A DNA stretch of 64,000 nt. It comes from Kosakonia oryzae (GTDB taxonomy: Bacteria > Pseudomonadota > Gammaproteobacteria > Enterobacterales > Enterobacteriaceae). This document shows positions 1 through 7,854 of the stretch, in pieces (positions within the stretch are counted from its first letter, which is position 1; each line of letters opens with the position of its first letter). A program made the position numbers and the translations under genes. The stretch spans positions 2,542,001-2,606,000 of the forward strand of contig NZ_CP014007.2 in the NCBI RefSeq assembly GCF_001658025.2. The letters run 5' to 3'. The notes beneath the pieces are model-generated. The model was not told where the DNA came from, ran no database searches, and saw only the letters and a list, made by a program, of their open reading frames with translations.

Positions 1-49
1 GCTGATTGGTCAGCTTAAAGAGACCCTGCAAAAGCGGCCTGCGGAGTAA
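1..49 (+). CDS. ycjF: YcjF C-terminal end (partial)
   Basis: The window opens inside a reading frame that ends with TAA at 47-49. The last residues read LIGQLKETLQKRPAE. In E. coli the gene directly upstream of tyrR is ycjF, a membrane protein of the UPF0283 family that follows ycjX, and this short tail fits its C-terminus. Only 15 codons are visible, so the name rests mainly on gene order. Confidence 0.6.
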   Translation, partial: LIGQLKETLQKRPAE

Positions 50-101
50 AATGGCGCTGCGCGCTTATCTTTACAGCGTAATGCCGCTTTTTCCGGCAGG
101 C

Positions 102-119
102 TGTCAATATTTGTTGACA
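102..119. promoter_or_regulatory. TyrR box upstream of tyrR
   Basis: TGTCAA-N6-TTGACA is a perfect palindrome with a 6-base centre (TATTTG). It matches the TyrR operator consensus TGTAAA-N6-TTTACA with one mismatch per arm. It lies 74 bases before the tyrR start. E. coli tyrR is known to be autoregulated through such a box, so this is probably the autoregulatory operator. Its right arm also equals a sigma-70 -35 hexamer (TTGACA), but I see no convincing -10 at 17 bases. Confidence 0.6.
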
Positions 120-192
120 GACATCTTCCTGCCAGCCTGGAAGTGTCTTATCATCCTTTTATTACGTGAATGAAAAAAGGGTGGTTATTCCC

Positions 193-1734
193 ATGCGTCT
201 TGAAGTCTTTTGCGAGGATCGTCTTGGTCTGACACGTGAATTGCTCGATTTACTGGTGCTGCGCGGCATTGATTTGCGCGGCATCGAAATTGACCCGATC
301 GGGCGTATTTACCTCAATTTCGCCGCGCTTCAGTTCGATACATTCAGTAGCCTGATGGCCGAAATTCGTCGCATTCCCGGCGTTACCGACGTTCGCACCG
401 TATCGTGGATGCCTTCTGAGCGTGAGCACCGCGCCCTGAGCGCGCTGCTGGAAGCACTGCCGGAGCCGGTACTGTCGCTGGACATGAAAAGTAAAATTGA
501 GCTGGCAAACCCGGCCAGTTGCCAGCTTTTCACGCAAGATATCGATAAATTACGCAACCACAATGCCGCACAACTGATCCCCGGTTTTAACTTCCAGCGC
601 TGGCTGGAGGGGAACCCGCGTAACTCGCATAGCGAACATGTGGTGATCGGTGGACAAAACTTCCTGATGGAAATTACCCCGGTGCATCTGGAAGGAGAAA
701 CCGGCGAACCGATGCTGACCGGCGCCGTCGTTATGCTACGTTCCACCGTGCGCATGGGACGTCAGTTACAGAATATTAACCCGCAGGATATCAGCACCTT
801 CAGTCAGATTGTCGCTGCCAGCCAGAAAATGAAGCATGTCGTCGAGCAGGCGCGCAAACTGGCGACGCTGACCGCACCGCTGTTGATTACCGGCGATACC
901 GGCACAGGGAAAGATTTGCTGGCGCATGCCTGTCACCTTGCCAGTCCGCGAGCGACGAAGCCGTATCTGGCGCTGAACTGTGCATCGATCCCGGAAGAAT
1001 CGGTCGAAAGCGAACTTTTCGGTCATGCGCCAGAAGGGAAAAAAGGCTTTTTTGAACAGGCGAACGGCGGCTCGGTACTGCTGGATGAAATTGGCGAAAT
1101 GTCGCCGCGTATGCAGGTCAAACTGCTGCGTTTCCTCAACGACGGTACTTTCCGCCGCGTTGGTGAAGATCATGAAGTACATGTTGATGTCAGAGTGATT
1201 TGCGCCACGCAACGTAACCTGGTGGAGTTGGTACAGAAAGGGCTGTTTCGCGAGGATCTCTATTATCGTTTGAATGTCCTGACGCTGAATTTGCCGCCGC
1301 TGCGCGAACGTCCGCAGGACATCATGCCGCTGACGGAACTGTTCGTTGCCCGTTTCGCCGATGAGCAGGGCGTACCACGGCCGAAATTATCACAGGATCT
1401 GCCGCCGCTGCTGAACCGCTATAGCTGGCCGGGCAATGTCCGCCAGTTGAAAAACGCCATTTATCGCGCGTTAACGCAACTGGAAGGCTATGAACTGCGC
1501 GCGCAGGATATTCTGTTGCCGGATTACGACGCGGCCAGTGTTACCGTGGGTGAAGATGCCATGGAAGGTTCGCTGGATGAGATCACCAGTCGGTTTGAGC
1601 GTTCAGTGCTGACGCAGCTTTATCGCAACTATCCCAGTACGCGTAAACTGGCGCGCAGGCTTGGCGTATCGCACACCGCGATTGCCAATAAGCTGCGGGA
1701 ATATGGTTTAAGCCAGAAGAAAAGCGAAGAGTAA
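193..1734 (+). CDS. tyrR: TyrR, transcriptional regulator of aromatic amino acid genes
   Basis: TyrR represses or activates aromatic amino acid synthesis and transport genes in response to tyrosine, phenylalanine or tryptophan. The 513-residue protein is nearly collinear with E. coli TyrR. It has an N-terminal ACT domain (about 1-75), a PAS domain (about 80-190), an AAA+ sigma-54-type ATPase domain with Walker A GDTGTGKD, and a C-terminal Fis-like helix-turn-helix (RKLARRLGVSHTAIANKLRE). The start at MRLEVFCEDR was chosen because it matches the known N-terminus; an in-frame ATG 27 bases earlier would add nine non-conserved residues. As in E. coli, the ATPase domain lacks the canonical sigma-54 contact motif. 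Confidence 0.97.
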   Translation: MRLEVFCEDRLGLTRELLDLLVLRGIDLRGIEIDPIGRIYLNFAALQFDTFSSLMAEIRRIPGVTDVRTVSWMPSEREHRALSALLEALPEPVLSLDMKSKIELANPASCQLFTQDIDKLRNHNAAQLIPGFNFQRWLEGNPRNSHSEHVVIGGQNFLMEITPVHLEGETGEPMLTGAVVMLRSTVRMGRQLQNINPQDISTFSQIVAASQKMKHVVEQARKLATLTAPLLITGDTGTGKDLLAHACHLASPRATKPYLALNCASIPEESVESELFGHAPEGKKGFFEQANGGSVLLDEIGEMSPRMQVKLLRFLNDGTFRRVGEDHEVHVDVRVICATQRNLVELVQKGLFREDLYYRLNVLTLNLPPLRERPQDIMPLTELFVARFADEQGVPRPKLSQDLPPLLNRYSWPGNVRQLKNAIYRALTQLEGYELRAQDILLPDYDAASVTVGEDAMEGSLDEITSRFERSVLTQLYRNYPSTRKLARRLGVSHTAIANKLREYGLSQKKSEE

Positions 1735-1762
1735 AGAAAACCCGGCAGCGTTCGCTGCCGGG
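1733..1762 (-). terminator. Terminator between tyrR and tpx
   Basis: A perfect 9-bp GC-rich stem (1741-1749 with 1754-1762, loop GTTC) lies between the convergent genes. On the minus strand it is followed by TTTTCTTT (1740-1733), a good U-tract for ending tpx transcription. On the plus strand the tract is weak. Confidence 0.8.
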
Positions 1763-1772
1763 CCGAAAAATA

Positions 1773-2279
1773 TCAGGCTTTCAGTACGTCAAGTGCTGCG
1801 GTGTAATCCGGCTCAGTGGTAATTTCATTGACCAGCTGGCTGAAAATAACCTTATCGTTTTCATCCAGTACTACGACAGCGCGTGCTGCCAGGCCTTTCA
1901 GTGCACCTTCAGAAATACCCACGCCGTAGTTTTCCAGGAAATCAGCGCTGCGCAGCGTTGACAGTGTAACCACATTGCTCAGGCCTTCCGCGCCGCAGAA
2001 ACGGGATTGCGCAAACGGCAGATCGGCAGAAATGCACAGTACCACTGTGTTGCTAATTTCAGTAGCTAACTGGTTGAATTTGCGGACAGAAGCTGCGCAA
2101 ACACCGGTATCAATGCTCGGGAAAATGTTCAGTACTTTGCGTTTGCCCGCGAACTGCGCGAGAGAGACGTCAGACAGGTCTTTAGCCACAAGCGTAAACG
2201 GTTTGGCTTGTGCGCCAACCTGCGGGATTGCGCCTGCAACGGGAACCGGGTTGCCCTGAAAATGAACGAGTTGTGACAT
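1773..2279 (-). CDS. tpx: Tpx, thiol peroxidase
   Basis: Tpx is a thioredoxin-dependent atypical 2-Cys peroxiredoxin that reduces alkyl hydroperoxides and H2O2, reported periplasmic or cytoplasmic in E. coli. The 168 residues match the E. coli length. The peroxidatic Cys61 lies in [10 protein letters not shown] and the resolving Cys95 in SRFCGAEG. The start at [10 protein letters not shown] fits the family N-terminus and has a GGAAG-type ribosome site; an upstream in-frame start would add 24 non-conserved residues. It is divergent from ycjG and convergent with tyrR. Confidence 0.96.
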   Translation of the reverse strand: MSQLVHFQGNPVPVAGAIPQVGAQAKPFTLVAKDLSDVSLAQFAGKRKVLNIFPSIDTGVCAASVRKFNQLATEISNTVVLCISADLPFAQSRFCGAEGLSNVVTLSTLRSADFLENYGVGISEGALKGLAARAVVVLDENDKVIFSQLVNEITTEPDYTAALDVLKA

Positions 2280-2395
2280 AATATCTTCCTGTTTACAAAT
2301 AGTTAACGTCGGGGCTAGTGTATGCCATCCGCCGAGACCACGGCAAACCAATTTTCATATCTATACTGGTTTACATTGCGGCAGAGGAGAGAGGA

Positions 2396-3361
2396 ATGCG
2401 CAACGTTAAAGTTTATGAGGAAACCTGGCCGCTGCACACTCCGTTCGTGATCTCGCGCGGCGCCCGCAGCGAAGCGCGCGTGGTGGTGGTTGAACTGGAA
2501 GAAGATGGCATTAAAGCCTCCGGTGAATGTACGCCGTATCCGCGTTACGGTGAGAGCGAAGCGTCGGTCATGGCGCAGATACTCACCATTGTGCCGCAGC
2601 TGGAAAACCGGCTCAGCCGCGAGGAGTTGCAGACGCTCCTGCCGCCCGGCGCTGCGCGCAACGCCGTGGATTCTGCGCTCTGGGATCTGGCAGCGCGCAA
2701 AGCAAACCAGACCCTGACTCACTATGCAGGCGTAACATTGCCGCAAAATGTCACTACGGCGCAGACCGTGGTGATCGGTACGCCGGAGCAGATGGCAGCC
2801 AGCGCGGCGGCGCTCAGCGAGAAGGGCGCTCAGTTGCTGAAAGTGAAGCTTGACGATCATTTGATCAGTGAGCGGCTGGTAGCGATCCGCGCCGCCGCGC
2901 CCACGGCGACACTGATTGTCGATGCCAACGAGTCGTGGCATGCCGAAGGCCTTGCGGCGCGCTGTCAGCTGCTGGCGGATTTAGGCGTGGCGATGCTGGA
3001 ACAACCGCTTCCCGCCGGGGACGATGAGATGCTGGCCAACTTTATCCACCCGTTGCCCATTTGCGCTGATGAGAGTTGCCATACGCGGGAAAGCCTGGCG
3101 TCATTGCACGGGCGTTACGAGATGGTGAACATCAAGCTGGATAAAACCGGCGGTCTGACGGAAGCGCTGGCGCTGGCCGACGAGGCCGCAAAGCAGGGTT
3201 TTACGCTGATGCTGGGCTGCATGATCTGCACGTCGCGCGCCATCAGCGCGGCATTACCGCTGGCAAACCGTGTGCGCTTCGCCGATCTGGATGGCCCGAC
3301 GTGGCTGGCGGTGGATGTCGAACCGGCGCTGCACTTTACCACCGGCACGCTTCACCTTTGA
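2396..3361 (+). CDS. ycjG: L-Ala-D/L-Glu epimerase YcjG
   Basis: An enolase-superfamily (muconate-lactonizing subgroup) enzyme that epimerises L-Ala-D-Glu to L-Ala-L-Glu during murein peptide recycling. The 321 residues align end to end with E. coli YcjG. Visible active-site elements are the Lys motif LLKVKLDDH, the metal ligands IVDANESW, LEQPLP and ICADES, and the second Lys motif VNIKLDKTGG. The start at MRNVKVYEETW follows a strong AGGAGAGAGG ribosome site. The 3' end overlaps convergent mpaA by about 10 bases. Confidence 0.96.
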   Translation: MRNVKVYEETWPLHTPFVISRGARSEARVVVVELEEDGIKASGECTPYPRYGESEASVMAQILTIVPQLENRLSREELQTLLPPGAARNAVDSALWDLAARKANQTLTHYAGVTLPQNVTTAQTVVIGTPEQMAASAAALSEKGAQLLKVKLDDHLISERLVAIRAAAPTATLIVDANESWHAEGLAARCQLLADLGVAMLEQPLPAGDDEMLANFIHPLPICADESCHTRESLASLHGRYEMVNIKLDKTGGLTEALALADEAAKQGFTLMLGCMICTSRAISAALPLANRVRFADLDGPTWLAVDVEPALHFTTGTLHL

Positions 3362-4065
3362 GGATCCCAGTGCAGTAATTCTGTCACCGCCGCGAGGTAC
3401 TTTTCGCTCGCTTCGTCGGCGGAGATCGGCGGAAACTCAACGGTGATGCAGTGCAGACCGATATCTGCGCACCAGCTTCCAAAAGAGCCAGGTGTTTCGT
3501 AACCCACACTGGTGACCAGCGGCAGGGATAGTGCGCCGGACAACCAGTGGCCAAGCACGCTTTCCTGCGGATCTTCCACACATGCCAGCGGATCATGGAA
3601 TGTCACCACCCATGCCGGGTGAATGCGATGAATCAACTGGCATAACGCTTGCGTTTCCGGTTCTGAACCGGGCGCATCACCGGTCAGTAACACTACATCC
3701 CGTTCATCGGCGGCGCTGTTCCAGCGATAAACTGTTTCGCCTGCTTTCCAGTTGGCAGAAGGAAAATTCCGGTTGAGATCGACGCCGTTGGCGTTCGCGC
3801 GCAGGCCAAGCTGGCAACCGTCCGGATTGACCGCGAGGACCACATGATGATGGCGCAGATCGGACTTCAGCGTGCGCAGGGCGCAGGAAAGCGTGACGAC
3901 CGAGGAGTTTTCGTCACCGTGGGTCCCGGCGATGATCAAACCGCTTTCGCGCGTGGCGACTGGCGCCGGAAACCAGATCAGTGGCGCACCAAGCAATGAG
4001 CGGCCAAACTCTTCGCTTCCAGGGGCAAAACGGCCCCGCTGCGGACGTGGACGTGTGACAGGCAT
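3352..4065 (-). CDS. mpaA: MpaA, murein peptide amidase A
   Basis: MpaA is a cytoplasmic zinc carboxypeptidase of the M14 family that cleaves the gamma-D-Glu-diaminopimelate bond in recycled murein tripeptide. It feeds YcjG with L-Ala-D-Glu. The protein has 237 residues. Zinc ligands and catalytic residues are visible in GTHGDENSS (His and Glu), in the NPDG/LNRNFP region, in FHDPLA (His), and in the catalytic Glu of CITVEFPP. The start at MPVTRPRPQRG is preceded by GAGGAAGC. It is divergent from mppA. Confidence 0.94.
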   Translation of the reverse strand: MPVTRPRPQRGRFAPGSEEFGRSLLGAPLIWFPAPVATRESGLIIAGTHGDENSSVVTLSCALRTLKSDLRHHHVVLAVNPDGCQLGLRANANGVDLNRNFPSANWKAGETVYRWNSAADERDVVLLTGDAPGSEPETQALCQLIHRIHPAWVVTFHDPLACVEDPQESVLGHWLSGALSLPLVTSVGYETPGSFGSWCADIGLHCITVEFPPISADEASEKYLAAVTELLHWDPQR

Positions 4066-4254
4066 AAGCTTCCTCTGTTCTGGCATTTGCTTACAGCAAG
4101 TGTTGAGCAAAAATCGGTGTGACGCAAATCTTGCCATGGAGGTTAAATTACTGTCCATCATCAATTTTTTGACTGACCAGGTTTGCATTCCGCTATGCTA
4201 AAACAAATAATTACACTTCTATTGCCGGGAAATGACACATCAAAAGGGGATCCC

Positions 4255-5871
4255 ATGACGCATCGAGTTTCCACGCTGTGCTGCGCGCTCTGGCTGTGCG
4301 GTTTTTCTTCTGTATCGTTTGCTGCAGACGTTCCTCCAGGTACGCAACTGGCGGCAACGCAGGAAGTTGTGCGTCATCTGAAAGATGAACCCGCCTCGCT
4401 GGATCCCGCAAAAGCCGTTGGTCTGCCGGAGATTCAGGTGCTGCGCGACCTGTTCGAAGGGCTGGTGAATCAGGACGAGAAGGGCAACATTATTCCCGGC
4501 GTCGCCAGCAAATGGCAGAGCAATGATAATCGCGTCTGGATTTTTACCCTGCGCGACAACGCCCGCTGGTCTGATGGTTCGCCGGTGACCGCAGAGGATT
4601 TCGTTTATAGCTGGCAGCGTCTGGTGGATCCGAAAATGACCTCGCCTTTTGCCAGCTTTGCGGCGTTGGCGGGGCTTGCCAATGCGCAGGAGATTACCGA
4701 GGGTAAAGCGACGCCGGATAAGCTCGGCGTTAGCGCGGTGGACGCGCACACATTGCGGGTGCAACTCTCTCGTCCCGTACCGTGGTTCCCGAGTCTTGCC
4801 GCCAGTTTCGCGCTCTATCCGGTACAAAAAGCGAATGTTGAAAGCGGCGCAGACTGGACGCGTCCAGGGCATCTAGTTGGTAACGGTGCGTTTGTGCTGA
4901 GCGATCGTGTGGTGAACGAAAAGCTGGTGCTCAGCCGCAACAAGCACTACTGGGATGACGGCAAAACCGTGATCGATAAGGTGACGTTTATGCCCATCAA
5001 CCAGGAGTCGGCAGCCACTAAACGTTACCTGGCGAATGGCGTCGACATTACCGAATCTTTCCCGAAAAACCTCTACCAGAAATTATTGAAAGATATCCCG
5101 GGGCAGGTCTACACGCCGCCGCAACTGGGCACCTATTACTACGCATTTAATACGCAAAAAGGCCCAACGTCCGATCCTCGCGTGCGTCTGGCGCTGAGTA
5201 TGACGATCGACCGCCAGGTGATCGCGCAAAAAGTGCTGGGTACCGGCGAGAAACCCGCATGGCGTTTAACGCCGGATGTGACGGCAGGCTTCACTCCGGA
5301 ACGTTCTCAGTTTGAATCAATGAGCCAGGCAGAATTGAACGCGCAGGCGAAAACGCTATTGCAGGCGGCAGGTTACGGCCCGCAGCGGCCGCTTAAACTT
5401 CGGTTGCTGTATAACAGCTCGGAAAGTCACCAGAAGATTGCCATCGCGGTAGCCTCAATGTGGCGACAGAGTCTGGGCGCGGATGTGACGCTGCAAAACC
5501 AGGAGTGGAAAACCTATATCGACAGTCGTAACAGCGGCAATTTTGATGTGATCCGTGCGTCATGGGTGGGGGATTACAACGAACCGTCCACGTTCCTGTC
5601 GATACTGACGTCCGGAAGCAGCAGTAATATTTCGCGCTTCAGTGATGAAAGCTATGACAAAGTGATTGCACAGGCGGCGCAGGAAACCAGCGCCAAAGCG
5701 CGTAACGTGGACTACAACGCGGCGGAACATCTTATTGCCGAAAAAGCACCGATTGCACCGATTTATCAGTACACCAATGGGCGCTTAATTAAGCCGTGGC
5801 TGAAGGGATACCCGATTAACAACCCGGAAGATGTCGCATACAGCCGCACGCTATACATTATTAAGCATTAA
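4255..5871 (+). CDS. mppA: MppA, periplasmic murein tripeptide-binding protein
   Basis: A solute-binding protein of family 5 (OppA-like) that delivers the murein tripeptide L-Ala-D-Glu-mDAP to the Opp permease for recycling. The 538 residues begin with a signal peptide (MTHRVSTLCCALWLCGFSSV, cleavage probably after SFAA) and match E. coli MppA throughout. Recognisable stretches are DEPASLDPAKAVGLPE, ITESFPKNLYQK and the tail AYSRTLYIIKH. The start was placed after AAAAGGGGA. With ycjG and mpaA it forms a murein-peptide recycling cluster. Confidence 0.96.
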   Translation: MTHRVSTLCCALWLCGFSSVSFAADVPPGTQLAATQEVVRHLKDEPASLDPAKAVGLPEIQVLRDLFEGLVNQDEKGNIIPGVASKWQSNDNRVWIFTLRDNARWSDGSPVTAEDFVYSWQRLVDPKMTSPFASFAALAGLANAQEITEGKATPDKLGVSAVDAHTLRVQLSRPVPWFPSLAASFALYPVQKANVESGADWTRPGHLVGNGAFVLSDRVVNEKLVLSRNKHYWDDGKTVIDKVTFMPINQESAATKRYLANGVDITESFPKNLYQKLLKDIPGQVYTPPQLGTYYYAFNTQKGPTSDPRVRLALSMTIDRQVIAQKVLGTGEKPAWRLTPDVTAGFTPERSQFESMSQAELNAQAKTLLQAAGYGPQRPLKLRLLYNSSESHQKIAIAVASMWRQSLGADVTLQNQEWKTYIDSRNSGNFDVIRASWVGDYNEPSTFLSILTSGSSSNISRFSDESYDKVIAQAAQETSAKARNVDYNAAEHLIAEKAPIAPIYQYTNGRLIKPWLKGYPINNPEDVAYSRTLYIIKH

Positions 5872-5876
5872 AAAAA

Positions 5877-5904
5877 TCCCCTTACGTCACGGGAAGTAAG
5901 GGGA
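5877..5904 (+). terminator. Hairpin after mppA
   Basis: CCCCTTAC (5878-5885) pairs with GTAAGGGG (5896-5903) six bases after the mppA stop. The plus side has no U-run, while the minus side has six Ts. It may be a weak or Rho-assisted terminator or a 3'-end stabilising hairpin. Confidence 0.45.
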
Positions 5905-6033
5905 AACTCATTGATTACGGAATGATTCCTGTCTTAGCAGGAGTGTTAAGAATTTTACTTAAGGAATGTGAAGGGACAATGGAGGAAATAAGGAGCGTTG
6001 CGGGAATGTGAATGGTTGTTCTCCGGTACTGGC

Positions 6034-6131
6034 AAAAAAAGCCCGCTACGTTGAGCGGGCGAAAAATACTGGAAGCAATGTGAGCAATGTCGTACTGAAT
6101 ACCTGAGTATTTAACTCAACTATTCAGTATT
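6034..6131 (-). ncRNA. ryhB: RyhB-family iron-responsive small RNA
   Basis: The minus strand at about 6090-6064 contains the RyhB seed core, ACGACATTGCTCACATTGC followed by TTCCAGTATT, as in E. coli RyhB and Salmonella RyhB-2/RfrB. A 5' stem-loop is formed by TACTGAATA and TATTCAGTA (6121-6129 with 6093-6101). The RNA ends in a textbook terminator: a 7-bp GCCCGCT/AGCGGGC stem (6041-6060) and seven Us (6040-6034). Predicted length is about 95-98 nt. RyhB with Hfq represses mRNAs of iron-using proteins when iron is scarce. Flanking genes mppA and ydiH differ from those of E. coli ryhB, so this may be the second copy (RyhB-2 type). It is too short and non-coding to appear as a gene. Confidence 0.88.
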
Positions 6132-6164
6132 GAGAAAGATAATCTTTATCATTTAGTCGCGCAA
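6132..6164 (-). promoter_or_regulatory. Promoter and Fur box of the RyhB-family RNA
   Basis: On the minus strand, TTGCGC (6164-6159) and TATCTT (6141-6136) are separated by exactly 17 bases and place +1 near 6129-6131. The plus-strand 19-mer at 6132-6150 (GAGAAAGATAATCTTTATC) matches the Fur consensus GATAATGATAATCATTATC at 16 of 19 positions and covers the -10 element. This is the expected layout for Fur repression under iron-replete conditions. Confidence 0.8.
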
Positions 6165-6255
6165 CCCCTTTTTTTGTAAGGTCGTCCGGAGCGGCATTTT
6201 CCGCGGATAAACCCAGCTCTTTTACGATTATGGTCAAAAAACAGACAGCATTCAG

Positions 6256-6264
6256 TGGTATAAT
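6256..6264 (+). promoter_or_regulatory. Extended -10 promoter of ydiH
   Basis: TGGTATAAT is a perfect sigma-70 -10 hexamer with an extended TGn motif, 30 bases before the ydiH start. No good -35 is visible, as is common for extended -10 promoters. Confidence 0.55.
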
Positions 6265-6294
6265 AGAAAAGTGTTTACTACCTCAGAGGACGTT

Positions 6295-6483
6295 ATGGAG
6301 ACTGAATTAGACCCAACCCAACTGGCTATCGAATATCTGCGTCGCGATCGCAGTGTGATGACACCGGCCGAGTACCTCAAAAAACTCAAACAACTCCGGC
6401 TGGAGTTTGCGGATCTGCTGACCCTTTCGCATACAGAATTGAAAGAAGAGATCGATTTTGCCTGGCGGTTGGGCATTCATTAA
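6295..6483 (+). CDS. ydiH: YdiH, small conserved protein
   Basis: A 62-residue acidic, helical, soluble protein with no signal peptide or membrane segment. I recognise it as E. coli YdiH (ELDPTQLAIEYLRRD, EFADLLTLS, ELKEEI-FAWRLG). Its function is unknown. The start METELDPTQ was chosen because it matches the family and follows CAGAGGA; an in-frame ATG eight codons upstream lies inside the promoter leader. A strong terminator follows directly. Confidence 0.88.
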   Translation: METELDPTQLAIEYLRRDRSVMTPAEYLKKLKQLRLEFADLLTLSHTELKEEIDFAWRLGIH

Positions 6484-6500
6484 TACCGTAATAACGCCAT

Positions 6501-6526
6501 AGCGCCCGAAAGCGGGCGCTTTTTTT
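6501..6526 (+). terminator. Rho-independent terminator after ydiH
   Basis: AGCGCCCG (6501-6508) pairs with CGGGCGCT (6513-6520), loop AAAG, followed by TTTTTT. It lies 17 bases after the ydiH stop and just before the convergent dgcM 3' end. Confidence 0.9.
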
Positions 6527-6534
6527 GCCTCTAT

Positions 6535-7758
6535 TCAGGCGGCAAGCACCCGGTTACGACCGTTATTTTTTGCGCGATAAAGCGCTTCATCAACGCGACG
6601 GAACAGAGTATCGAGGCTTTCATTTTGCATATGGCGCGCCACGCCGATACTGACAGTAAAGCCAGGCAGACCGGGCCTGGCGATATTCACTACCGCCAGG
6701 CGGATGGCTTCCGCTACGCCCAGCGCGGTATCTATGCGGGTATGCGGCAACAACAGTAAAAATTCTTCGCCGCCCCAGCGAAAGACATAGTCACCACTGC
6801 GGCTGTTGGCTTCCAGCGTGCGTGCAAGTTCGAGCAGCACTTCGTCCCCGCACTGATGACCGAATTGATCGTTAATATGTTTAAAGTGATCGGCATCGAC
6901 CAGCATGACGCAAAAATCGAGTACGGCCGGCAGAATATGCTCTGTCAGGTGGTAAAACTGACGGCGGTTCAAAAGCCCGGTGAGGGCATCGCGGTGCGCA
7001 GCGTATTCCAGCTCCTGCTCAAGCCGCTTCTGTTCGGTAATATCATGAATAATGCATAACATCAGCCGTTCGCCGTATATCTCAACTGGCCCGGCGTAGG
7101 TTTGTACATGCCGCGTTGAACCATCGGCTAACTGATGAATAAAATTGAGTGGCTTATGTCCACCAGGCAGCCTGGCGATTTCTGACATCACCGGCAAGAC
7201 GTTGCGCCCCATGGTGTTAATTTCCCATGTGTGCTTTTGGCACATCTCTTCATGATCGTAACCATAAAAGCGCAGAGCAGCGAGATTGGCATCCACGATC
7301 AGACCATCGCGAACGGGATCGATAAGCAACATTGGAGCCGACGTCGTATAGAAAAAACGGGCGTAGAACCCTTGCTTGCGTGGCCGGTAAGAGGAGGAGT
7401 GGCTGGCTTTGAGCGTGGCAGCAGCGGCGCCACCGGAAATACCTTCGAAAATAAGCACTTCGCCGACAGTTTCTAGCTTGCGCAGCACGGCGCGGCAACC
7501 GATCGTGCTCTCTTCACCGGAAGGGCAAATACTCCAGATTTCAACCACATCTTCGTGATTTTGCAGGCAGGGTAAATACATTGCGAGGCTGGTCTGTGCA
7601 ACGGCAGAAAAGAGGCCATTGCGCATTTCACGCAATGAACGGCCGGCCGCCAGCTTCTGCGCCTGCGTGTTAGAAAATAGCAACGTTTCCGTGTCAGGGG
7701 CGACCACCCAAACCGGCGTGGAAAGGACATTCAGCGCATCCAGGTGATATTTAAGCAT
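6535..7758 (-). CDS. dgcM: DgcM, PAS-GGDEF diguanylate cyclase
   Basis: DgcM (YdaM) makes c-di-GMP. In E. coli it is a trigger enzyme that binds the MerR-like activator MlrA and switches on csgD and curli. The 407 residues carry a degenerate N-terminal PAS region, a PAS domain (about 135-245), and a GGDEF domain with an intact GGEEF at 329-333. An RSGD sequence at 320-323 fits the RxxD inhibitory site. The start MLKYHLDALN aligns with the E. coli N-terminus. It lies 96 bases downstream of another c-di-GMP gene on the same strand. K-12 genes mcaS and smrA, which neighbour dgcM there, are not seen here. Confidence 0.93.
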   Translation of the reverse strand: MLKYHLDALNVLSTPVWVVAPDTETLLFSNTQAQKLAAGRSLREMRNGLFSAVAQTSLAMYLPCLQNHEDVVEIWSICPSGEESTIGCRAVLRKLETVGEVLIFEGISGGAAAATLKASHSSSYRPRKQGFYARFFYTTSAPMLLIDPVRDGLIVDANLAALRFYGYDHEEMCQKHTWEINTMGRNVLPVMSEIARLPGGHKPLNFIHQLADGSTRHVQTYAGPVEIYGERLMLCIIHDITEQKRLEQELEYAAHRDALTGLLNRRQFYHLTEHILPAVLDFCVMLVDADHFKHINDQFGHQCGDEVLLELARTLEANSRSGDYVFRWGGEEFLLLLPHTRIDTALGVAEAIRLAVVNIARPGLPGFTVSIGVARHMQNESLDTLFRRVDEALYRAKNNGRNRVLAA

Positions 7759-7854
7759 GGCTACTCCACTTATCGCGCAGGTTGCAATATCGCAGCTGGC
7801 CAAACGTTGCGGCAATTTACTAACTTTATTGCAACACACATGAAATGTAGAACC

